From contig CACSJR010000008.1 in the NCBI GenBank assembly GCA_902706235.1, positions 124,001 through 188,000 on the forward strand: a stretch of DNA of 64,000 nt. Direction: 5' to 3'. The DNA comes from Citrobacter sp. 18056 (GTDB taxonomy: Bacteria > Pseudomonadota > Gammaproteobacteria > Enterobacterales > Enterobacteriaceae). Below, piece by piece: positions 15,205 to 26,754 of this stretch. A model generated the notes under the pieces. That model ran no database searches. It was not told the DNA's origin and worked only from the letters and a program-made list of their open reading frames with translations. Each line of letters opens with the position of its first letter. Positions within the stretch are counted from its first letter, which is position 1. A program made the position numbers and the translations under genes.

Positions 15205-16938
15205 CTAAATTGGCCAGATATTGTCTATGATCAGTTGCAGGCTGCGGTTGCCGCGAAACTCGTTGATATCCAGCTTGTAGGCCAGTTCCACTTCGCGCAC
15301 GCCGTTGTCCGGCCAGCAGGTGGTATCTACGTTAAACGCAATGCCGTCGAGCAGTGGGCCCCCGCCAACCGGTTCGACCATCACCTTCAGGTGACGCTCG
15401 CCCACCAGTCGCTGTTGAAGCAGACGAAAACGCCCATCGAATAACGGTTCCGGGAACATCTGCCCCCACGGGCCCGCATCACGCAGCATCTGTGCGATTT
15501 CCATGGTCATATCCGCCGCCGCCAGTGGGCCATCGGACACCACTTCGCCCTGTAACAACGCCGGGTCTAACCATTCGGTCACCAGTTCGCCGAAACGCTG
15601 CTGGAAATCGTCAAAGCGCGCCTCTTCCAGCGACAAACCTGCCGCCATCGCGTGACCGCCGAACTTGATCATCATGCCTGGATACAGCGTATCGAGACGC
15701 TCCAGGGCATCACGCATGTGCAGACCCTGAATCGAACGCCCGGAGCCTTTCAGCGTGCCGTCACCCGCTGGCGCAAAGGCAATCACGGGGCGGTGGAAGC
15801 GCTCTTTGATACGGGAAGCCAGAATACCGACCACGCCCTGATGCCATTCCGGATGGTACATGGCGAGACCGCCGGGAAGTGCTTCGCTGCTGCGTTCAAG
15901 TTTCTCACACAGCGTCAGCGCTTCCGCCTGCATCCCCTGCTCGATTTCTTTTCGCGTCTGGTTCAGCGCATCGAGTTCATTCGCGAGCTGACGCGCCTCG
16001 CCGATATTGTCACTGAGCAACAGCGCAACGCCGACGGACATATCGTCCAGCCGCCCCGCCGCATTCAGGCGCGGGCCGAGTGCAAAACCGAGATCGCTGG
16101 CCGCCAGTTTTTGTGCGTCGCGATTAGATACTTCCAGCAGAGCTTTGATGCCCGGACGGCATTTTCCTGCACGGATACGACTCAGCCCCTGCCACGTCAA
16201 AATGCGGTTGTTAGCATCGAGCGGAACCACGTCCGCGACGGTGCCAAGCGCGACCAAATCCAGCAGTTCTGCAAGGTTAGGCGCGGCAATGCCCTGCGCC
16301 TCAAACCAGCCGCGATCGCGTAAATGAGTGCGCAACGCCAGCATCAAATAAAACGCGACGCCGACACCGGCCAGCGATTTCGACGGGAAATCACAATCAC
16401 GCAGGTTCGGGTTAATGATGGCCTCTGCCGCAGGCAGCGTATCGCCAGGCAAGTGGTGATCGGTAACCAGCACGGGAATACCTAGCGCATGCGCACGATC
16501 GACGCCGGAGTGCGAAGAAATACCGTTATCGACGGTCAATATCATCTGTGCACCGCGGGCATGAGCCTGATCCACCACTTCCGGGCTTAAGCCATAGCCA
16601 TCTTCAAAACGGTTCGGCACCAGATAGGTGACATTGCTACAGCCCAGCTGGCGCAGCCCCAACACGCTGAGCGCAGTGCTGGTTGCACCATCGGCGTCAA
16701 AATCACCGACCACGACAATCCGCAACCCTTCGCGAAACGCGTCGTAGAGCATCTCAACGGCTTTCTCAACGCCGGAGAGCTGCTGCCACGGCAGCATGCC
16801 TTTGACGCTACGCTCGAGATCGGATGCACTCAGAACCCCACGGCTGGCATACAGCCGCTGGAGCAAAGGCGGGAGATCGGCCGGCAGCTGCGCCGAGCTG
16901 TCCGCTTCCCGGCGACGAAGTTGTATCTGCTGTTTCAC
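15205..16938 (-). CDS. recJ: single-stranded-DNA-specific exonuclease RecJ
   Basis: This is a 577-residue DHH-family 5'-3' single-strand exonuclease that acts in RecF-pathway recombination, base excision and mismatch repair. Catalytic motifs are visible: VVGDFDADGATST (motif I), LTVDNGISSHSG (motif II), LVTDHHLPGD (DHH motif III), and the DHHA1-type GGHAMAAGLSLEE near residue 420. Length matches E. coli. It lies between dsbC (6-base gap) and prfB in the conserved operon. Confidence 0.97.
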   Translation of the reverse strand: MKQQIQLRRREADSSAQLPADLPPLLQRLYASRGVLSASDLERSVKGMLPWQQLSGVEKAVEMLYDAFREGLRIVVVGDFDADGATSTALSVLGLRQLGCSNVTYLVPNRFEDGYGLSPEVVDQAHARGAQMILTVDNGISSHSGVDRAHALGIPVLVTDHHLPGDTLPAAEAIINPNLRDCDFPSKSLAGVGVAFYLMLALRTHLRDRGWFEAQGIAAPNLAELLDLVALGTVADVVPLDANNRILTWQGLSRIRAGKCRPGIKALLEVSNRDAQKLAASDLGFALGPRLNAAGRLDDMSVGVALLLSDNIGEARQLANELDALNQTRKEIEQGMQAEALTLCEKLERSSEALPGGLAMYHPEWHQGVVGILASRIKERFHRPVIAFAPAGDGTLKGSGRSIQGLHMRDALERLDTLYPGMMIKFGGHAMAAGLSLEEARFDDFQQRFGELVTEWLDPALLQGEVVSDGPLAAADMTMEIAQMLRDAGPWGQMFPEPLFDGRFRLLQQRLVGERHLKVMVEPVGGGPLLDGIAFNVDTTCWPDNGVREVELAYKLDINEFRGNRSLQLIIDNIWPI

Positions 16939-16943
16939 GCCGA

Positions 16944-17657
16944 TTATTTACCGCTGGTCTGTTTTTTATGCTCGTCGAGGAAGGCTTTCATTTCCTGCGG
17001 GCCCTGATAGCCCGGCACCACGTAGCCGTCGTTCAGCACGATTGCCGGTGTGCCGTTCACGCCAAACTGCACGCCCAGCGCGTAGTGGTTCGCGATATTC
17101 ATATCGCAGCTCGCCGCCTGAACGCCTTTGCCGTTCATCGCGTCATCAAACGCTTTATTGCGGTCTTTGGCGCACCAGATGGATTTCATGTCCTGCTCCG
17201 CCTGGCTCTGCACGCCCTGACGTGGGAAGGCCAGATAACGCACGGTTATCCCCAGCGCGTTGTAGTCTTTCATCTCTTCATGCAGCTTGTGACAATAACC
17301 ACAGGTGATGTCCGTGAAGACGGTAATCACATGTTTTTCCTGCGCCGCTTTGTAGACAATCATCTCTTTATCCAGCGCATTGAGTTTGCCCATCAGCAGC
17401 TGGTTGGTGACGTTCACCGGCTGCGCACCGCTGACGTCGTACATTGGACCCTGGATGATGTGCTTGCCGTCTTCGGTCACGTACAGCACACCGCTGTTAG
17501 TCAGTACCGTTTTCATGCCAGCAACCGGGGAAGACTGGATATCCGTGCTCTGCACGCCAAGCTTTGCCAGAGACTGCTGAACGGCCGCATCGTCAGCGTG
17601 AGCAGTACCGCACAGTGCCGCCGCCAGCAGGGAGAACATCGCTAAACCTTTTTTCAT
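16944..17657 (-). CDS. dsbC: thiol:disulfide interchange protein DsbC
   Basis: This is 237 residues from ATG at 17657 (MKKGLAMFSLLAAALCGTAHA), a clear Sec signal peptide cleaved after AHA; longer frames lack one. It is a periplasmic disulfide isomerase, a V-shaped dimer kept reduced by DsbD. The thioredoxin-fold active site CGYC lies in TDITCGYCHKLHEEM, and the conserved cis-Pro region is GVNGTPAIVLNDG. The N-terminal dimerisation domain precedes. It is co-transcribed with xerD upstream and recJ downstream. Confidence 0.97.
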   Translation of the reverse strand: MKKGLAMFSLLAAALCGTAHADDAAVQQSLAKLGVQSTDIQSSPVAGMKTVLTNSGVLYVTEDGKHIIQGPMYDVSGAQPVNVTNQLLMGKLNALDKEMIVYKAAQEKHVITVFTDITCGYCHKLHEEMKDYNALGITVRYLAFPRQGVQSQAEQDMKSIWCAKDRNKAFDDAMNGKGVQAASCDMNIANHYALGVQFGVNGTPAIVLNDGYVVPGYQGPQEMKAFLDEHKKQTSGK

Positions 17658-17685
17658 AACCTTTCCTGTCTCTTTCGTTTGCAGC

Positions 17686-18582
17686 TCACGCACGTGGGTG
17701 ATGCTGTTGATGAAGTTGCCGCAGCCGCTCCGTGGCGACGTGCGTATAAATCTGTGTTGTCGAGAGATCGCTGTGACCGAGCAGCATCTGCACCACGCGC
17801 AAATCCGCGCCGTGATTGAGTAGATGCGTGGCAAACGCATGACGCAGCACGTGGGGCGACAGTTTTGCGCTGTCGATACCCGCTAGCACCGCATAATGTT
17901 TGATCCGGTGCCAAAATGTCTGGCGCGTCATCTGCTGGGCACGTTGGCTGGGAAACAGCACGTCGATAGACACGCCGTTGAGCAGCCACGGGCGACCGTG
18001 CTCGAGGTAATTTTCCAGCCAGTACACCGCCTCTTCGCCAAGCGGAACCAGCCGTTCTTTATTACCTTTACCGATAACCCGCACCACCCCCTGACGCAGG
18101 CTGATATCACTCATCGTCAGCCCGACCAGTTCGGTAACGCGAAGCCCGGTGGCATAAAGCACTTCGAGCATCGCTTTGTCGCGCAGTTCCAGCGGAATAT
18201 CCACCAGCGGTGCCTGCAGCAGGCGATCGACCTGCGCTTCGCTCAGATCTTTGGGCAAACGCTGCGGAAGCTTCGGAGATGCCAGCTGCGCGCTGGGATC
18301 GTCCGGACGCCGTTTTTCCCGATACAGATGCTGAAAGAAGCGACGCATTGCGCTTAACAGACGGGCCGAGCTTGTGGCTTTGTAACCGCCCTCGACCCGC
18401 TCCGCCAGCAAAGACTGCAGGTCTGAACTTTGCACCGTTTCGCTCGTCAGGCTGTTTTTGTGCATCCATTCTACAACCATCGTTAAATCACGACGATAGG
18501 CGCTAAGGGTATTCTCAGCGAGGTTTTTCTCAAGCCAAAGCGCATCGAGAAACTGTTCGATTTGCGCGAGATCCTTTTCCAC
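17686..18582 (-). CDS. xerD: site-specific tyrosine recombinase XerD
   Basis: This is 298 residues from GTG at 18582, which has CAGGAGG four bases upstream; this is the same length as E. coli XerD. A longer frame to 18612 is not needed. XerD with XerC resolves chromosome dimers at dif under FtsK control. Catalytic residues can be read: Arg in ATGLRVTELVGL, Lys in IGKGNKERLVPLG, HVLRHAFATHLL, LLGHSDLSTTQIYTH with the Tyr nucleophile. The N-terminal core-binding domain is intact. It is the first gene of the operon with dsbC. Confidence 0.97.
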   Translation of the reverse strand: MEKDLAQIEQFLDALWLEKNLAENTLSAYRRDLTMVVEWMHKNSLTSETVQSSDLQSLLAERVEGGYKATSSARLLSAMRRFFQHLYREKRRPDDPSAQLASPKLPQRLPKDLSEAQVDRLLQAPLVDIPLELRDKAMLEVLYATGLRVTELVGLTMSDISLRQGVVRVIGKGNKERLVPLGEEAVYWLENYLEHGRPWLLNGVSIDVLFPSQRAQQMTRQTFWHRIKHYAVLAGIDSAKLSPHVLRHAFATHLLNHGADLRVVQMLLGHSDLSTTQIYTHVATERLRQLHQQHHPRA

Positions 18583-18680
18583 GTAGCCTCCTGTGGGTGC
18601 AGTCCCGCTCATTATGCCTTAAGGCGACGCCTTTCTGATACACTAGCGCAAAGTCATAGCAAGCACTGAGAGTTTTCGCG

Positions 18681-19202
18681 ATGAAAATTGGCCTCTTTTA
18701 CGGTTCCAGTACCTGTTATACCGAAATGGCAGCGGAGAAGATCCGCGACCTTATCGGCGCAGAGCTGGTGACGTTGCATAATCTGAAGGATGATTCTCCT
18801 TCACTGATGGAGCAGTACGACGTTCTGATCCTCGGTATTCCGACCTGGGATTTTGGTGAGATTCAGGAAGACTGGGAAGCCGTCTGGGAACAGCTGGATA
18901 ACCTGAATCTTGACGGCAAAATTGTCGCGATGTATGGCATGGGCGATCAACTGGGCTACGGTGAGTGGTTCCTCGATGCGTTAGGCATGCTGCACAACAA
19001 GCTTATCAGCAAAGCGGTGAAGTTCATCGGCTACTGGCCGACAGAAGGATATGAGTTCACCAGCCCGAAACCGGTTATTGCGGACGGCCAACTGTTCGTC
19101 GGCCTTGCGCTGGATGAAACAAACCAGTACGACCTGAGCGACGAGCGCTTGCAGACCTGGTGCGAACAGATCCTCGTCGAGATGGCCGAACAGTTCTCCT
19201 GA
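18681..19202 (+). CDS. fldB: flavodoxin 2
   Basis: This is a 173-residue long-chain flavodoxin that binds FMN and carries electrons at low potential. The phosphate loop is [18 protein letters not shown] at the N-terminus, and the two isoalloxazine loops are [14 protein letters not shown] and [13 protein letters not shown]. The gene is divergent from xerD and convergent with ygfX, with only 7 bases between the stops. In E. coli fldB belongs to the SoxRS regulon; I did not see a clear SoxS box by eye. Confidence 0.95.
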   Translation: MKIGLFYGSSTCYTEMAAEKIRDLIGAELVTLHNLKDDSPSLMEQYDVLILGIPTWDFGEIQEDWEAVWEQLDNLNLDGKIVAMYGMGDQLGYGEWFLDALGMLHNKLISKAVKFIGYWPTEGYEFTSPKPVIADGQLFVGLALDETNQYDLSDERLQTWCEQILVEMAEQFS

Positions 19203-19209
19203 TTTGACG

Positions 19210-19620
19210 TTACTGTTGCGCTGGCTGTTGCAAAATAGTCCGGCGCAAATCCCGCCACTCTCCCGTATCCATACTATCTGCCGCCAGCCACAGGTGCATT
19301 TTCTTGCGCCCATCGACCCGCCGTAGGCGCAGCATCATGCCGCTGTTCAGCACCCAGGGTGTACCCAGTAGGTCCCACTCCTGGTTTTGCCAGCGCAGAC
19401 GAGAATCTATCAGCAGTTTTATCTCTCCCTGAGTGCCGTTAATCCGCCGCTGGCTGCGCACGCAGTCAAATACCACCAGCGACAGTAGCAGCAGCCATAA
19501 CGGCGTATAGCTCAGCGGCCATGGCATCAGCAAAATAAAAGCCGCCACCAGACCGTGGAGTAATAAAGAGACCCATTGCGCGCGCCATGAGACGCGTAGA
19601 TCAGATTGCCACAGGACCAC
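19210..19620 (-). CDS. ygfX: inner-membrane protein YgfX (CptA)
   Basis: This is about 136 residues from GTG at 19620 ([16 protein letters not shown]), matching the E. coli start; upstream in-frame residues overlap sdhE and are not conserved. Two hydrophobic segments ([20 protein letters not shown] and [16 protein letters not shown]) mark a membrane protein, followed by a soluble domain. The start overlaps the end of sdhE by 20 bases, showing translational coupling. In E. coli the pair was described as a toxin-antitoxin module (CptA/CptB) acting on cytoskeletal proteins, while the partner is better established as SdhE. Confidence 0.93.
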   Translation of the reverse strand: MVLWQSDLRVSWRAQWVSLLLHGLVAAFILLMPWPLSYTPLWLLLLSLVVFDCVRSQRRINGTQGEIKLLIDSRLRWQNQEWDLLGTPWVLNSGMMLRLRRVDGRKKMHLWLAADSMDTGEWRDLRRTILQQPAQQ

Positions 19621-19867
19621 GTTCCCGATTCCGCGTTTGAATAAGTTGCACCATCCGTTGCATTTCCGCATCCGCTGGCTTGCCGTGATTCATCAGCCAG
19701 TTGAACAAATCCGGGTCGTCGCATTCCAGAAGACGAATAAACAGCGCTTTATCGCCGTCGCTCAGTGTGTCGTACTCATACTCAAAAAACGGCATGATGG
19801 AAATATCGAGCTCGCGCATTCCCCGACGGCACGCCCAGTGGATTCGGGCTTTATTGTTGATGTCCAT
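19601..19867 (-). CDS. sdhE: FAD assembly factor SdhE (CptB)
   Basis: This is an 88-residue protein with the RGxxE motif ([16 protein letters not shown]) required for covalent FAD attachment to SdhA and FrdA. It is a small helical bundle of cytoplasmic location. ATG at 19867 is preceded by GGA. It is transcribed with ygfX, which it overlaps, and is divergent from ygfZ across about 250 bases of intergenic DNA. Confidence 0.95.
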   Translation of the reverse strand: MDINNKARIHWACRRGMRELDISIMPFFEYEYDTLSDGDKALFIRLLECDDPDLFNWLMNHGKPADAEMQRMVQLIQTRNRERGPVAI

Positions 19868-20114
19868 GTTGTCCTTCCTGAATATCGATACAAAGTAGTT
19901 TAACGCGTTTTATTCACTTACATTACAGCAATATTGGTAATTGTGGCGCTGTTTCAGAGAAATACCTTACAGAATGCAAGGTATTACATTATTTTCCACG
20001 CCGCCTCGTAAAACAGAATAATGGCACAAATGGACTTCGGAAAGGGCTTGCAATGCGCAATAGCTCTTTTACCATGAGTCATTAACACTGCGTTAAGCTA
20101 TTCAGGACACGACT

Positions 20115-21098
20115 ATGGCTTTTACTCCTTTTCCTCCACGCCAGCCCTCTTCTTCTGCACGTTTGCCGTTAACGCTGATGACCCTCGATGACTGGGCACT
20201 GGCAACCCTTAGCGGTAAAGACGGCGAAAGCTATTTGCAGGGCCAGGTGACGGCAGATGTCGCACAATTGACCGAACATCAGCATTTGCTGGTGGCGCAT
20301 TGTGATCCGAAAGGCAAGATGTGGAGCAATCTGCGTCTGTTCCGCGAACCGGAAGGCTTCGCCTGGATTGAGCGCCGTAACCTGCGCGACGCACAGCTCA
20401 CCGAACTTAAGAAATACGCCGTGTTCTCGAAAGTGAGCATTGCCGCTGACGACAGCCGTGTGCTGCTCGGCGTGGCCGGTTTCCAGGCGCGCGCGGCACT
20501 GGCGAATATCTTTGCTACGCTTCCAGATAACGAAAACCACACCGTTCGCGACGGTGACAGCACCCTGCTGTGGTTGGAATACCCTGCCGAGCGTTTCCTG
20601 CTGGTTGTCAGTGAAGAAACGGCCCACCGCGTGACCGACGCACTGCGTGGCGAAGCCGCGCTGAACAATAGCCAACAATGGCTGGCACTGAATATCGAAG
20701 CCGGTCTTCCGGTTATCGACACGGTAAACAGCGCGCAGTTTATTCCTCAGGCCACCAATATTCAGGCACTTGGCGGCATCAGCTTTAAAAAAGGCTGCTA
20801 TACCGGTCAGGAAATGGTGGCCCGTGCGAAATTCCGCGGCGCTAACAAGCGTGCTCTGTGGTCTTTGGCCGGAAACGCCAGCCGCGTGCCGGAAGCCGGT
20901 GAAGACCTCGAACTGCAGATGGGTGAAAACTGGCGTCGGACAGGCACCGTGCTGGCAGCCGTTCAGCTCGATGATGGGAGCGTGCGTGTTCAGGTGGTGA
21001 TGAATAACGACATGGAGCCTGACAGCGTATTCCGCGTGCGTGATGATGCCGGTTCGCTGCACATTGAACCATTGCCGTACTCACTCGAAGAAGCCTGA
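20115..21098 (+). CDS. ygfZ: folate-binding Fe-S cluster protein YgfZ
   Basis: This is a 327-residue GcvT-like folate-binding protein that helps make or repair certain Fe-S enzymes such as MiaB. The signature K-G-C-Y-x-G-Q-E is present ([19 protein letters not shown]), including the essential Cys. Length is one residue more than in E. coli. ATG at 20115 follows a short leader. The next gene downstream in E. coli would be yqfA; here an araC-azlCD block is inserted. Confidence 0.95.
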   Translation: MAFTPFPPRQPSSSARLPLTLMTLDDWALATLSGKDGESYLQGQVTADVAQLTEHQHLLVAHCDPKGKMWSNLRLFREPEGFAWIERRNLRDAQLTELKKYAVFSKVSIAADDSRVLLGVAGFQARAALANIFATLPDNENHTVRDGDSTLLWLEYPAERFLLVVSEETAHRVTDALRGEAALNNSQQWLALNIEAGLPVIDTVNSAQFIPQATNIQALGGISFKKGCYTGQEMVARAKFRGANKRALWSLAGNASRVPEAGEDLELQMGENWRRTGTVLAAVQLDDGSVRVQVVMNNDMEPDSVFRVRDDAGSLHIEPLPYSLEEA

Positions 21099-21168
21099 CG
21101 AGCCTGTCGTCGGGTTTAATTGGGCATGACGACAGCAATTTTATACAAAACAGACGCGGAGGGGTGAC

Positions 21169-21993
21169 GTGTTATTGAATAACAAAGAGCAAACTCACTT
21201 CCACCGCATCGACGCGCTGGGTGGCATCGATATGCTACAGGCGCGCTATTACAAGCAGCGCTTTGCGCGGCATGTGCATGACACCTTCTGCATCGGCGTT
21301 ATCGATCAGGGTGCTCAGCGCTTTTATCGCTCCGGTGCCGAGCACGTCGCGCCGCGCGGAGACATCATTATCGTTAACGCCGACGATGTGCATACCGGAA
21401 GCTCTGAGCTCGAGCACGGCTGGGCATATCGCGCTATTTATCCGCACCCGGATATGCTGAATAACATTCTCCGCCAGGTGCCGGACGGCAAGGATTTCAT
21501 CCCCTGGTTCCCCGACGCGGTTATTCACGATCCAGGCCTTTCAGAGCAGCTCCTGCTGACCTTCAGCATGCTAGGTAAAGAAGGCAATAATTTGCTGAAA
21601 GAAACCCTGCTGCTCTCATCCCTGACATTGCTCAGCGTTCGCTATAGCCGCACGCGAAAAGTGCCGCCTGAACTTCCCGCCGCGACCCAACGTATTTTGC
21701 AGGCTAAAGAGTTGATCGATAGCTGCCCGGAAGAAGAGCATACTCTGACCCGGCTGGCGCAACTGGCTGGCCTCAGCCACTGGCATTTCCTCAGGCAATT
21801 CAAAGTGGTCACCGGTATGACCCCGCATGCTTATCTGATACAGGCTCGGTTGCGCAAAGCCCGCACACTGCTGCGCCAGGGCTTCACCATTCTCGATACC
21901 TCAGTCAGTTGTGGTTTCACCGATCAAAGTCATTTCCATCGTCACTTCAAAAATTCGGTTGGGCTGACCCCGGGAGAATTTATCAAAGCCTGA
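21169..21993 (+). CDS. AraC-family transcriptional regulator
   Basis: This is a 274-residue protein with an N-terminal cupin-like AraC_binding domain (FARHVHDTFCIGVIDQG, PRGDIIIVNADDVHTG) and a C-terminal double HTH (LTRLAQLAGLSHWHFLRQFK and TILDTSVSCGFTDQSHFHRHF, ending VGLTPGEFIKA). It starts with GTG at 21169, with GGAGGGGT upstream. It lies just upstream of azlC and azlD on the same strand with a 90-base gap, and the cognate amino acid exporter genes are its likely targets. The set is absent between ygfZ and yqfA in E. coli K-12. Confidence 0.9.
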   Translation: MLLNNKEQTHFHRIDALGGIDMLQARYYKQRFARHVHDTFCIGVIDQGAQRFYRSGAEHVAPRGDIIIVNADDVHTGSSELEHGWAYRAIYPHPDMLNNILRQVPDGKDFIPWFPDAVIHDPGLSEQLLLTFSMLGKEGNNLLKETLLLSSLTLLSVRYSRTRKVPPELPAATQRILQAKELIDSCPEEEHTLTRLAQLAGLSHWHFLRQFKVVTGMTPHAYLIQARLRKARTLLRQGFTILDTSVSCGFTDQSHFHRHFKNSVGLTPGEFIKA

Positions 21994-22083
21994 GGCGTTC
22001 AGTCTGAGCAATAATATCCAATACACCGCCCCGCCTGTTCTGTAGCGTTAACAACACCTCCGTAAAATCAGTTAACGTATCCC

Positions 22084-22806
22084 ATGAGAAAAGCCATCAT
22101 TGATTCCAGCACTTATTATGATCAACGCCGCTCGTCGTTTATGCGCGGCGCGATAGAAATGCTGCCCTTGTGCGTGTCGGTTATCCCATGGGGGATCCTC
22201 GCCGGTTCGATGGCGATTCAGGCAGGACTAACGTTTTGGCAAAGCATTGGCATGTCAGCCATTATTTTCGCCGGTGCGGCTCAGCTGGTAACGCTGGGGA
22301 TGACCATGGCCGGAGCCAGCGTAGTCACGATTATGGTGTCGGTATTTTTTATTACTTCCCAACATTTTATTTATGGTCTGACAATGCGGGAATTTGTTTC
22401 CTGTCTGAAAACCAAAGTACGCTTACCGATTGGTTTTTTGCTGACGGATGAATTATTCGCACTCAGCGAGACCAAAGACAAACGTACAGAATTAACGCCG
22501 GGTTATCTGCTGGGGGCCGGGCTAACGTTTTATCTCTCGTGGAATATTTTCAGCATAATGGGTATTATTATGGCCTCGTCCGTACCGAATCTCGATAAAT
22601 ATCATCTGGATTACTCTATCGTCGCCACCTTTATCACTATTGTGGTACCGATGATAAAGAAAATAAGCACTCTCGCGGGTGTGACGGTATCACTGGTGCT
22701 GTCGATGGTACTGAGCTATTACCAGTTTGAAGGGGCAATTGTGCTGGCTGGCCTGTGCGGCATGTTCTCTTCGGTCATTGTATCGGTTATGGCTAAGGAG
22801 CAATAA
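22084..22806 (+). CDS. azlC: AzlC-family branched-chain amino acid permease
   Basis: This is a 240-residue membrane protein of the AzlC/YgaZ family. Multiple hydrophobic segments are seen, including PLCVSVIPWGILAGSMAIQA, QSIGMSAIIFAGAAQLVTLG and MGIIMASSVPNLDKYHLDYS. AzlC proteins form the large subunit of branched-chain amino acid exporters with a small AzlD subunit. The stop shares one base with the azlD start, so the two are translationally coupled. Substrate assignment (Leu, Ile, Val or analogues) rests on the family only. Confidence 0.9.
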   Translation: MRKAIIDSSTYYDQRRSSFMRGAIEMLPLCVSVIPWGILAGSMAIQAGLTFWQSIGMSAIIFAGAAQLVTLGMTMAGASVVTIMVSVFFITSQHFIYGLTMREFVSCLKTKVRLPIGFLLTDELFALSETKDKRTELTPGYLLGAGLTFYLSWNIFSIMGIIMASSVPNLDKYHLDYSIVATFITIVVPMIKKISTLAGVTVSLVLSMVLSYYQFEGAIVLAGLCGMFSSVIVSVMAKEQ

Positions 22807-23120
22807 TGAGCTGGATCCTGATTCTGGCGCTGGCGGCAATCGTCTTTTTCAATCGCTATGTGTTTCTTGAACCGAATGTGCCGTTGAAAATACCGGGCAT
22901 TATTAATAAAGCCTTAAAGTATTCCGCCCCGTGTTTACTGACCGCTATTTGCGGCCCGATTATTTTGATGGATCACGGCGTGGTTCGAGCGTTTCCCCTG
23001 AATCCTTATTTTGTGGCCGCCATTTTTAGCATCATCATTTCACTTGTCATCCGCAATATTGTCAGCGCCGTGCTATTAAGTCTGGCGATATTTTATGGCA
23101 TTACTTATTTTTTACAGTAA
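22806..23120 (+). CDS. azlD: AzlD-family transport subunit
   Basis: This is a 104-residue hydrophobic protein with three to four membrane segments (WILILALAAIVFFNRYVFL, APCLLTAICGPIILMDHG, FVAAIFSIIISLVIRNIVSA). Size and pairing identify the AzlD/YgaH-type small subunit. Its start overlaps the azlC stop. It ends about 30 bases before a hairpin that separates it from convergent yqfA. Confidence 0.9.
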   Translation: MSWILILALAAIVFFNRYVFLEPNVPLKIPGIINKALKYSAPCLLTAICGPIILMDHGVVRAFPLNPYFVAAIFSIIISLVIRNIVSAVLLSLAIFYGITYFLQ

Positions 23121-23148
23121 GTTCAAACCGATGCACAAGGCCATCCCG

Positions 23149-23179
23149 CCGGAGGTCAGCCATATGGACTGGCCTCCGG
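23149..23179. terminator. hairpin between azlD and yqfA
   Basis: CCGGAGGTCAG (23149-23159) pairs with CTGGCCTCCGG (23169-23179), one wobble, 9-base loop. It lies between convergent genes. T-runs are short, so terminator function is likely but not certain. Confidence 0.5.
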
Positions 23180-23201
23180 GAGGTTTAGCCGTCCCCGGAG
23201 A

Positions 23202-23861
23202 TCAAACTTTCCCAACGTAGAGGTAAATTGCCAGAAAATGACAGACGCTGCCCCCAAGGACAAAGCCATGCCAGATGGCGTGATTGTAGGGAATACGCTT
23301 GCAGACATAGAAGATGACCCCGAGAGAGTAAATCACCCCACCTGCGGCCAGTAGTGTGATGCCACCCGCCGACAGCTTCACCGCCAGTTGATACACCACA
23401 ATCAGCGACAGCCAGCCCATCATCAGATAGGTCACCAGCGACAGCACTTTAAAGCGGTGCGCGATGGTCAGTTTGAACAGAATACCGAGCAGCGCCAGGC
23501 TCCAGATAACAACCATTAATCCGCGTGCCAGCCCTGAATCCAGCCCCACCAGCAGAAACGGCGTGTAGGTCCCGGCAATTAACAGATAAATCGCGCAGTG
23601 GTCGAATTTCTTCAGCCAGAGCTTGGCGCGCTGATGCGGGACGGCGTGGTAAAGCGTGGACGCGAGAAACAGCAGGATCATGCTGCCGCCATAAAGACTG
23701 TAGCTGGCAATCGCCGTTGCGCTGGCGTTGGCATCCACGGCCTGCACCAGCAGCAACACCAGACCGACAATTCCAAACACCAGCCCGATACCGTGGCTGA
23801 TGCTATTGGCGATTTCCTCCGCCAGTGAATAACCCTGCGTAATTAATGGTTTGCTAACCAT
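23202..23861 (-). CDS. yqfA: hemolysin III / PAQR-family membrane protein
   Basis: This is a 219-residue protein with seven hydrophobic segments and the HlyIII signature residues: [18 protein letters not shown] near the N-terminus, [20 protein letters not shown] and C-terminal [19 protein letters not shown] with the metal-binding His pair. E. coli YqfA (TrhA) belongs to this family and has been linked to membrane energetics. ATG at 23861. Ordinary neighbour of yqfB and bglA. Confidence 0.93.
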   Translation of the reverse strand: MVSKPLITQGYSLAEEIANSISHGIGLVFGIVGLVLLLVQAVDANASATAIASYSLYGGSMILLFLASTLYHAVPHQRAKLWLKKFDHCAIYLLIAGTYTPFLLVGLDSGLARGLMVVIWSLALLGILFKLTIAHRFKVLSLVTYLMMGWLSLIVVYQLAVKLSAGGITLLAAGGVIYSLGVIFYVCKRIPYNHAIWHGFVLGGSVCHFLAIYLYVGKV

Positions 23862-24022
23862 GCTGCACTCCGAGAGGATAAAAATACGTTAACGCATCAC
23901 TAGCCTATCTGAGAATGATTCCAGTGAACACCTGTTAGCTAAAATAAAAAGACACCATTTAACTAAACATTAAAAATCATAAAGTTAAACTCAATTTTCA
24001 ACGCACAGATGTTTCCTAAAAA

Positions 24023-24334
24023 TCAAACACACTGAAATTCAATGACATAAAATTGCTGCTGATCGGGGTAGATCTCCGCAATCACCGCTTTCAGCTCAGG
24101 CAGCGTCATGTTTTCCTGCTGCGCGTGTTGTTCAGTCAGGGAATCCAGGGTCACCTCTGAGGTGGCGGTCACTTTGATGGTGCAAAAATAGCCGTCATCT
24201 TCAAAACGCCCTACGCGCAGGACATCGCCTGTTTTGAAGTGTGATTCGCTGGCGTCCCGGATGGTGATGGTCTTACGCCCGGCCAGAATGTCTTCCTGAA
24301 AGCGTTGAAAAAAAGTGATGTCGTTCGGGGCCAT
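24023..24334 (-). CDS. yqfB: N4-acetylcytidine amidohydrolase (ASCH domain)
   Basis: This is 103 residues from ATG at 24334 ([12 protein letters not shown]), matching E. coli YqfB. It is a small ASCH-fold enzyme that hydrolyses N4-acetylcytidine to cytidine and acetate. The residues reported as catalytic in E. coli are all present at the same numbers: Lys21 and Thr24 in GRKTITIRD and Glu74 in AQQENMTL. It is divergent from the RpiR-type regulator across about 32 bases, so the promoters must overlap. Confidence 0.93.
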   Translation of the reverse strand: MAPNDITFFQRFQEDILAGRKTITIRDASESHFKTGDVLRVGRFEDDGYFCTIKVTATSEVTLDSLTEQHAQQENMTLPELKAVIAEIYPDQQQFYVIEFQCV

Positions 24335-24366
24335 GTTATGATTCCTGTATTGAATTTGCCGGATGA

Positions 24367-25113
24367 GTGCCTGCCAACGTGAGTCTTTTCTCCCACGCCG
24401 CCATCGCAAGTCTCAACAATCTTGAGATGATGGTCTATCAGTATGTCATTAAAAATCGTGACAAAGTCATGTATATGACGATTCGCGAGCTGGCCGATGT
24501 GGCGGGTGTTTCCACAACTACCGTGCTGCGCTTCTGCCGGAAGCTGAACTGCGAAGGCTATTCCGAATTTCGGGTACGTTTTAAACTGTATCTGGAACAA
24601 GATGAGCCGCAGCAAAGCCAGTTTGCAGCCAGTGAAATTATCAGTTTTTTCAAAAGCGTCAATAATGAAGATTTTGATAAGCTCATTGATGAAGCTGTGG
24701 ATATTATCCTGGCGTCGGAACGTATTATATTTGTTGGTGCGGGAACGTCTGGCGCATTAGCCAAATATGGCGCACGTTTTTTCTCTAACGTCGGAAAATT
24801 CAGTAATCATATCGACGATCCTTATTTCCCGGTCACCAATGACATGGCAAAAAATGCACTGGCAATTGTGCTTTCCGTTTCCGGTGAAACCGAAGAGATC
24901 CTGCGCTTCGCTGGCCAGTTCAGTCTGCACCGCTGCAAGGTGCTATCAATCACCAGTCATGAGCACTCACGACTTGCCAGGCTTGCCGACTTTAATCTCT
25001 CCTGGCATATATCGCCGATCCGCATTGGTGGCGTCTACGATATTACAACGCAAATACCGGTTATTTATATTCTTGAAACTCTCGGTCGTAAACTGGCGAA
25101 AAAACTGGCATAA
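24367..25113 (+). CDS. MurR/RpiR-family transcriptional regulator
   Basis: This is 248 residues with GTG at 24367; a GTG at 24379 is an alternative. The N-terminal HTH_6 domain ([40 protein letters not shown]) precedes a SIS sugar-phosphate-binding domain ([37 protein letters not shown]). Such regulators sense phosphosugars. It lies directly upstream of bglA on the same strand, which makes control of bglA by phospho-beta-glucosides the likely role. E. coli K-12 lacks this gene between yqfB and bglA. Confidence 0.92.
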   Translation: MPANVSLFSHAAIASLNNLEMMVYQYVIKNRDKVMYMTIRELADVAGVSTTTVLRFCRKLNCEGYSEFRVRFKLYLEQDEPQQSQFAASEIISFFKSVNNEDFDKLIDEAVDIILASERIIFVGAGTSGALAKYGARFFSNVGKFSNHIDDPYFPVTNDMAKNALAIVLSVSGETEEILRFAGQFSLHRCKVLSITSHEHSRLARLADFNLSWHISPIRIGGVYDITTQIPVIYILETLGRKLAKKLA

Positions 25114-25157
25114 AAAAACGCCCTGTTTTTTGGATGTAACAAATTACCTAATGCTGA

Positions 25158-26666
<1,509 letters not shown>

Positions 26667-26675
26667 TTGCATCCT

Positions 26676-26747
26676 TGCCCGGTGGCGCTTCGCTGACCGG
26701 GCCTACTGGGATTGCAGGCCCTGCAAGCAACGCGTCGCCGGGCGAAA
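26676..26747. repeat. REP/BIME-like element
   Basis: TGCCCGGTGGCGCTTCGCTG and the facing half ending ACCGGGCCTAC form a REP palindrome, followed by an inverted partner near 26717-26746 (GTCGCCGGGCG). It lies between convergent bglA and ygfF, the usual extragenic location. Confidence 0.8.
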
Positions 26748-26754
26748 TCCAACG

